From: JASGKO01 sp049840595
GTDB lineage: Bacteria > Verrucomicrobiota > Verrucomicrobiia > Chthoniobacterales > Chthoniobacteraceae
Length of the DNA: 64,000 nt
Assembly (NCBI GenBank): GCA_049840595.1
Contig: JASGKO010000015.1
Coordinates: 4,928-68,927 of the forward strand
Direction of reading: 5' to 3'
In this document: in pieces, positions 60,160 to 64,000 of the stretch
How the letters are laid out: the number at the start of each line of letters is the position of its first letter
Numbering within the stretch: position 1 is the first letter of the stretch
The notes under the pieces: model-generated
The model's database searches: none
What the model was told of the DNA's origin: nothing
The model's input: only the letters and a program-made list of their open reading frames with translations
Translations under genes and position numbers: made by a program

Positions 60160-60176
60160 GCCTTCTAAAAAGGCCA
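60160..60176. terminator. Weak hairpin between convergent genes
   Basis: GGCCTT (60160-60165) and AAGGCC (60171-60176) around CTAAA lie between the stop of the small gene and the IclR stop. There is no clear T-tract on the plus strand; on the minus strand the loop side reads TTTTTAG. It could serve both transcripts weakly. Confidence 0.35.
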
Positions 60177-60184
60177 CGGAGAAG

Positions 60185-60961
60185 TCATTTACCTTCCCGC
60201 TCGTCTCCGCCACCCAGCAGAATGCGCTGGATGGCTTTCGCCGCTTGTTTTGCCTGCGCATATACGGGGCGGTTTCTCGTCGCGGGAAAGCGCGTCGCCG
60301 CGGCGGTGATCCCGATGGCCGCACAGACTTTCCCCCTCGCATCCCATACCGGCACCGCCAGGCAGCGCACCCCTTCGTGGTATTCTTCGTTATCCACGGC
60401 ATAGCCCTCGGCGCGGACGGTTTCCAATTCCTGCCGCAAGCCACTCAGGGTGGTGATCGTCCGCGCGGTCAACCGCTTTCGCTCCAGCCCCGGCAATGCC
60501 GCGCGCAGTTGCTCCCCAGGCTGCCCGGCCAGCAATACCTTGCCCGTTGCCGAGGCATGGGCATACGCCCGGGTTCCCGGGCGCGAGGCCGCCCGCAATG
60601 GATGCGGGCTGTCACAGACGGCGACGATCAAGGCCCGCCCCTCGTTCCACACCGCGAGATGGGAGGTCTCCCTCGTTTGCTCCGCCAGCCGCTGCAGCGC
60701 CGGCTTCGCCACCGCGGCCAGGTCGGGAGTGGTCGCGGCCGCCAGCCCAAGCAACTCCAGCGCCCCCCCGAGCTGATACCCCTGCTCGCTTTGCACGAGG
60801 AATCCCTCGCCGACCAGGGTGTGCACGATACGGATCACCGTCGTCCGCGGCACGCCCAGCCGCACCGCCGCCTCGGCTACCCGAAAGGGACGCCCCCATT
60901 GCACCGCCGCTTTGAGCAGGCGGCAGGCATTCGCGAGATTGGGAATCCGGTAATCGGGCAT
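60185..60961 (-). CDS. IclR-family regulator of uronate/pectin genes (KdgR-like)
   Basis: A 258-residue regulator. The N-terminal winged helix-turn-helix has FRVAEAAVRLGVPRTTVIRI (about 25-45). The C-terminal IclR ligand domain has ETSHLAVWNEGRALIVAVCD, YAHASATGKVLLAG and GYAVDNEEYHEGVRCLAVPV. KdgR, a family member, represses pectin catabolism and responds to 2-keto-3-deoxygluconate. Here the gene diverges from kduI-kduD-GH105 with a 16-bp palindrome in the shared promoter region, so control of that operon and of itself is likely. ATG at 60961 is chosen; the frame runs 24 codons further without family similarity. Confidence 0.87.
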   Translation of the reverse strand: MPDYRIPNLANACRLLKAAVQWGRPFRVAEAAVRLGVPRTTVIRIVHTLVGEGFLVQSEQGYQLGGALELLGLAAATTPDLAAVAKPALQRLAEQTRETSHLAVWNEGRALIVAVCDSPHPLRAASRPGTRAYAHASATGKVLLAGQPGEQLRAALPGLERKRLTARTITTLSGLRQELETVRAEGYAVDNEEYHEGVRCLAVPVWDARGKVCAAIGITAAATRFPATRNRPVYAQAKQAAKAIQRILLGGGDEREGK

Positions 60962-60971
60962 TACCGCTAGA

Positions 60972-60987
60972 TGTTCATATATGAACA
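60972..60987. promoter_or_regulatory. Perfect 16-bp palindromic operator TGTTCATATATGAACA
   Basis: The sequence TGTTCATATATGAACA is an exact inverted repeat, 11 bases upstream of the IclR-family start and 113 bases upstream of kduI. IclR/KdgR regulators bind similar short AT-rich palindromes near their own start. A TTGACT at 61011-61016 lies further along the same gap. The site could repress both divergent promoters. Confidence 0.7.
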
Positions 60988-61099
60988 GAATGTCAATTAG
61001 CGAATATCTCGTTGACTTCGCCGGGCTCCCCAAAATACTAGCGCCAAACCACCAACCCGGCGCCCGTTCGCCTTTTCATTTCCCTACTCCTTGATCCCC

Positions 61100-61921
61100 A
61101 TGCACCTGCACGATACTCCCGGTCGCACCGAATACCCCATGCTCGACACCACCGGCCTGCGCGAAGGCTTTTTGCTCGATGAGCTCTTTGCCGCCGGCGA
61201 GCTCCGGCTGGTCTATACCGATCTCGATCGGGCCCTCGTGGGCGCCGCCTGCCCGGCGGAGGCGGAGCTGGTCCTGGCCGCCGGCGACGAATTGCGTGCG
61301 GAATATTTCTGCCAGCGGCGCGAGCTCGGCGTGATCAATCTCGCCCCGGCCTCCGGCACCGTCACCGTCGATGGCACCGCCTACGAGCTGGCCACCGCGG
61401 ATGCGCTCTACATCGGACGCGGCAGCCGCGACATCCGCTTCAGCGGAAGCGGCGCGGCCTTTTATCTCGTGAGCTATCCGGCCCATCACGAATATCCCAC
61501 CACCAGGATCGCCGCGGCCGACGCCCGGCACGTACCGCTCGGTTCGCCGACCGATGCCAATGAACGCGTCATCCATCAATACATCCACCCCGGCGGCGCG
61601 CAGAGCTGCCAGCTCGTGATGGGCTGGACGGAGCTAAAGACCGGCAGCGTGTGGAATACCATGCCCTGCCACACCCACGCCCGCCGCAGCGAGATTTACC
61701 TCTACTTCGATGTCCCGGCGCACCACGCCGTCGTCCACCTCCTCGGCGAGCCGGAGGAGACGCGCGCCCTCTGGCTCCGCGACCGCCAGGCCGTGCTCTC
61801 GCCGAGCTGGTCCATCCACTCCGGCTGCGGCACTGCGAGCTACAAGTTCGTCTGGGCCATGGGCGGCGAGAACCAGCAGTTCGACGACATGGACCCCGCC
61901 CCCATTGCCACGCTGCGCTAA
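61100..61921 (+). CDS. kduI: 5-dehydro-4-deoxy-D-glucuronate isomerase
   Basis: Pectin and glycosaminoglycan degradation enzyme: 4-deoxy-L-threo-5-hexosulose uronate to 3-deoxy-D-glycero-2,5-hexodiulosonate. The 273-residue cupin-type protein has the metal site TMPCHTHARRSEIYLYFD (His, His, Glu), an upstream VINLAPASGTVTVDGTAYEL and the C-terminal SIHSGCGTASYKFVWAMGGE with the fourth ligand His. ATG at 61100 (MHLHDTPGRTEYP) is preferred over a TTG at 61091. It is followed by kduD after 15 bases. Confidence 0.94.
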   Translation: MHLHDTPGRTEYPMLDTTGLREGFLLDELFAAGELRLVYTDLDRALVGAACPAEAELVLAAGDELRAEYFCQRRELGVINLAPASGTVTVDGTAYELATADALYIGRGSRDIRFSGSGAAFYLVSYPAHHEYPTTRIAAADARHVPLGSPTDANERVIHQYIHPGGAQSCQLVMGWTELKTGSVWNTMPCHTHARRSEIYLYFDVPAHHAVVHLLGEPEETRALWLRDRQAVLSPSWSIHSGCGTASYKFVWAMGGENQQFDDMDPAPIATLR

Positions 61922-61936
61922 GCCCCTCCACTGCCC

Positions 61937-62710
61937 ATGAATTCCATCCTGCGCCAGTTCGATCTCACGGGAAAGACCGCCCTCGTCACCGGTTGCAAGC
62001 GCGGCATCGGCTTTGCCATGGCCGAGGGACTGGCCGAGGCGGGCGCGGACATTATCGGCGTCTCCGCTTCGCTTGAGCAAGCGGGCAGCGCCATCGAGCA
62101 GGCCGTGACCGCTTTGGGACGAAAATTCACCGGCTACCAATGCGACTTCTCGAAGATGGAGGCGGTGAAAGCCTTTGCCGCGCAAGTGCTCGCCACTCAC
62201 GGCGCGCCCGACATCCTGGTGAATAACGCGGGCACCATCCTGCGCACCCCGGCAGCCGAGCACCCCGATGAATATTGGTTCCAGGTCATCGACATCAATC
62301 TCAACGCACAGTTCCTGCTCTCCCGTGCCCTCGGCGCGGCCATGGTCGAGCGCGGCCGTGGCAAGATCATCTTCACCGCCTCGCTGCTCACCTTCCAGGG
62401 CGGGATCAACGTTCCCGGCTATGCGGCGAGCAAGGGCGCCATCGGCCAGCTCACCAAGGCGCTCGCCAACGAATGGGCCGGGCGCGGCGTGAATGTGAAT
62501 GCCATCGCCCCCGGCTACATCAGCACCGATAATACCGAGGCGCTGCGCAACAACCCGACCCGCAGCGCACAAATTTTAGGACGCATCCCGGCGGGTCGCT
62601 GGGGCGAGCCGGCGGACTTTAAGGGGCCGGTCGTCTTCCTCGCCAGCGAGGCCTCCCGCTATGTGCACGGGGAAATCCTCGTCGTCGATGGCGGATGGAT
62701 GGGCCGCTGA
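61937..62710 (+). CDS. kduD: 2-deoxy-D-gluconate/2-keto-3-deoxygluconate 3-dehydrogenase (SDR)
   Basis: NAD-dependent short-chain dehydrogenase that follows KduI. The 257 residues have the cofactor motif TGCKRGIGFAMAEGLAEAGA (TGxxxGIG, about 19-26), NNAG (about 95) and the catalytic YAASKGAIGQLTKALANEW with Tyr and Lys. IAPGYISTDNTEALRN is typical of KduD. It is encoded between kduI and a GH105 gene, so the operon makes and then oxidises deoxy-uronates. ATG at 61937, 15 bases after kduI. Confidence 0.94.
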   Translation: MNSILRQFDLTGKTALVTGCKRGIGFAMAEGLAEAGADIIGVSASLEQAGSAIEQAVTALGRKFTGYQCDFSKMEAVKAFAAQVLATHGAPDILVNNAGTILRTPAAEHPDEYWFQVIDINLNAQFLLSRALGAAMVERGRGKIIFTASLLTFQGGINVPGYAASKGAIGQLTKALANEWAGRGVNVNAIAPGYISTDNTEALRNNPTRSAQILGRIPAGRWGEPADFKGPVVFLASEASRYVHGEILVVDGGWMGR

Positions 62711-62741
62711 TTCTTTTCTCCTTTTTCTCCTCTGGCCGCTC

Positions 62742-64000
62742 ATGAAAATCCTGCGCCCCCTCTTCTGCCTGCTCCTCGCCACCGGCCTGCCCGCCGGGGC
62801 CTGGCCGATGATCTTGATCCCGCCACCATCAAGGCCGCGATGCGCCGGGCCTTTGCCTGGCAGATCGCTCACCCCACCACCGAGAAGCAATCACTCAAGC
62901 GCGGCGACGGCATCAATGGCTGGGTGCGCGGCGCTTTCATGACTGGCGTGCTCGCCGCCGCCCGCGAAACCGGGGAGCCCGCCTACACCGACTATGCCTG
63001 GGCGTGGGCGCAAAAGTGCCACTGGCAACCGGCTCCGGATCTGCTCAATGCCGACCACCTCGTCGTCACCCAGAGCTTTCTCGACCTCTACCGGCTCGAC
63101 CCCAGGCGCGCCAACCTCCAGCCCACCATCACCGCCTTCGACCGACTGCTCGGCACCTACCACTACGGCGCCGATCTGCTCTGGTGGTGCGACTCCCTCT
63201 TCATGCTCCCGCCCGCGCTCACCCGCTTGAGCGCCGCGACCGGCAATCCGCGCTACCGGTCGGAGATGGAGCGCCTCTACTGGGAATCCTCCAGCTTTCT
63301 CTTCTTCATCCCAAGGAGCACCTTTATTCCCGCGACAAGCGCTTCATGCCGGATCTCCCGGGCTTCCAGGCCCTCCTCGTCGAGAAAAGCGGCACCAAAG
63401 TCCCCTGCCTCGAAAAGAACGGGCGCAAGATGTTCTGGTCGCGCGGCAATAGCTGGGTGCTGGCCGGGCTCGCGCGGCTCATGGACGACCTGCCCGCCCA
63501 TGATCCCGGGCGCAGGAAATTCGCGCACCGCTTCCAGGAGCTCGCCGCGCGGATTCTTGAGCTCCAGCCCACCGATGGCCTCTGGCGCATGGGGTTGCTC
63601 GATCCTGAAGCCTACCCGCATGGCGAGGCCAGCGGCACGGCCTTCTTCACCTTTGCCTTTGCCTGGGGTATCGAACATCACTTGCTGGATCGCACGACCT
63701 ACCTGCCCGCCCTCGAAAAATCCTGGGCCGCCCTGCTCGCCGTTCAGAAGCCAGATGGCATGCTCGGCTACGTGCAACGCATCGGCGCGGCTCCCGATAA
63801 CCTGTCCGCCAATGATGCGCAGGAATACGGCACCGGCGCGCTTCTGCTCGCGGGCGCGGAGTGGTTGAAGCTCACAAACGAGACTGGAGGCGGGGGGAAT
63901 CCGAACCCCCGAATAGGGGTTTTGCAGGACCCTGGCGACGACTTGGCTACCCCGCCGCGTGTGAGGACGGTGAAAATGGAGCAGGTCGGGAAAAGTTGCA
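62742..64000 (+). CDS. GH105-like unsaturated glucuronyl/rhamnogalacturonyl hydrolase, two frameshifts, runs to window end
   Basis: Secreted glycoside hydrolase of the GH88/GH105 type that releases the unsaturated uronate made by lyases. A signal peptide (MKILRPLFCLLLATGLPAGA) leads, after a break near 62,806, into DLDPATIKAAMRRAFAWQIA (the matching frame), NGWVRGAFMTGVLAAARETG, then GADLLWWCDSLFMLPPALTR. A second break near 63,305 leads to DPKEHLYSRDKRFMP, NGRKMFWSRGNSWVLAGLAR and EYGTGALLLAGAEWLKL. Active-site-type Asp/Trp/His blocks (WCDSLFM, RGNSW) are present. The frame stays open to the window end, but the family similarity ends near 63,878, next to a tRNA-Cys-like sequence. Confidence 0.82.
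63885..63956 (-). tRNA. tRNA-Cys (GCA)-like sequence with damaged arms
   Basis: On the minus strand GGCGGGGTAGCCAAG starts like tRNA-Cys, with anticodon loop CTGCAAA (GCA), ACCCCTATTC after it, a T-loop-like GGTTCGGATTCC and a CCCCGCCTCCA end. Compared with a normal cloverleaf it seems to have an extra base before the anticodon loop and one in the T loop, the T stem lacks about three bases in a C-run, and the D stem does not close. Given the many indels in this window, base errors are plausible; a tRNA remnant is the alternative. It overlaps the end of the GH105 frame. Confidence 0.5.

Noticed and set aside
1..64000. CRISPR array or prophage
   Set aside because: No evenly spaced short repeats, cas genes, integrase or phage structural genes were found.

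Overview
The window looks like chromosomal DNA of a high-GC member of the Verrucomicrobiota. I infer this from a PEP-CTERM sorting signal, H-X9-DG type prepilin-like proteins, a secreted 'DDYAVxNxGQLK' repeat protein next to an RHS gene, a GH115/XylR-type plant polysaccharide gene set, and intergenic repeats of the 'caccacgaag' kind. No rRNA or ribosomal protein gene is present to fix the taxonomy.

Layout. 1-6.4 kb: organosulfur scavenging (SfnG-like and DmoA-like flavin monooxygenases, an SSS symporter with a small membrane partner, a FAD oxidoreductase with an operator-like promoter). 6.5-11.3 kb: xylan side-chain degradation (GH115, esterase) with a divergent XylR/AraC regulator. 11.4-21.5 kb: tRNA-Asn, an EthD protein and a long minus-strand operon, nrdR - unknown - HIT - ketosynthase - 7TM kinase - receiver/kinase - FadL porin - receiver/kinase, which mixes lipid genes with three kinases. 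21.6-23.3 kb: a cobalamin riboswitch ahead of a PEP-CTERM protein and a pseudopilin. 23.5-29.7 kb: housekeeping genes (guaA, aat, msrB, aroB, pseudopilin, miaA, an RRM protein). 30.2-33.9 kb: glycosyltransferase plus polysaccharide deacetylase, divergent from a NarL-type two-component pair. 34.4-43.2 kb: an RHS polymorphic-toxin operon with a likely immunity gene and a duplicated core fragment. 43.4-48.6 kb: ExbB/ExbD/TPR operon, HAD phosphatase, a small secreted protein. 49.1-54.7 kb: OafA-type acyltransferase, then an AT-rich island of RHS tip fragments, each coupled to a secreted CarboxypepD_reg-like protein, then DUF5069 and a monooxygenase. 54.8-60.1 kb: hemW-like, FAD oxidoreductase, dgkA, queD, queE, trpA. 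60.2 kb-end: uronate/pectin genes (IclR regulator with a perfect palindromic operator, kduI, kduD, GH105) and a damaged tRNA-Cys-like sequence.

Data quality. At least a dozen genes, including guaA, trpA, hemW and msrB, are split by indels of one or two bases. Most can be repaired to a family-like reading by one small edit. This points to residual base-level errors rather than mass pseudogenisation, so spans given here join the pieces and say so. Many adjacent genes overlap by four bases (ATGA), which helps judge where true starts and stops lie.

Most unusual parts: the RHS tip plus CarboxypepD_reg pairs (51.2-53.8 kb), the ketosynthase/FadL/three-kinase operon, the B12 riboswitch in front of surface-protein genes, and the structured leader and spacer palindromes near the sulfur and nrdR genes.
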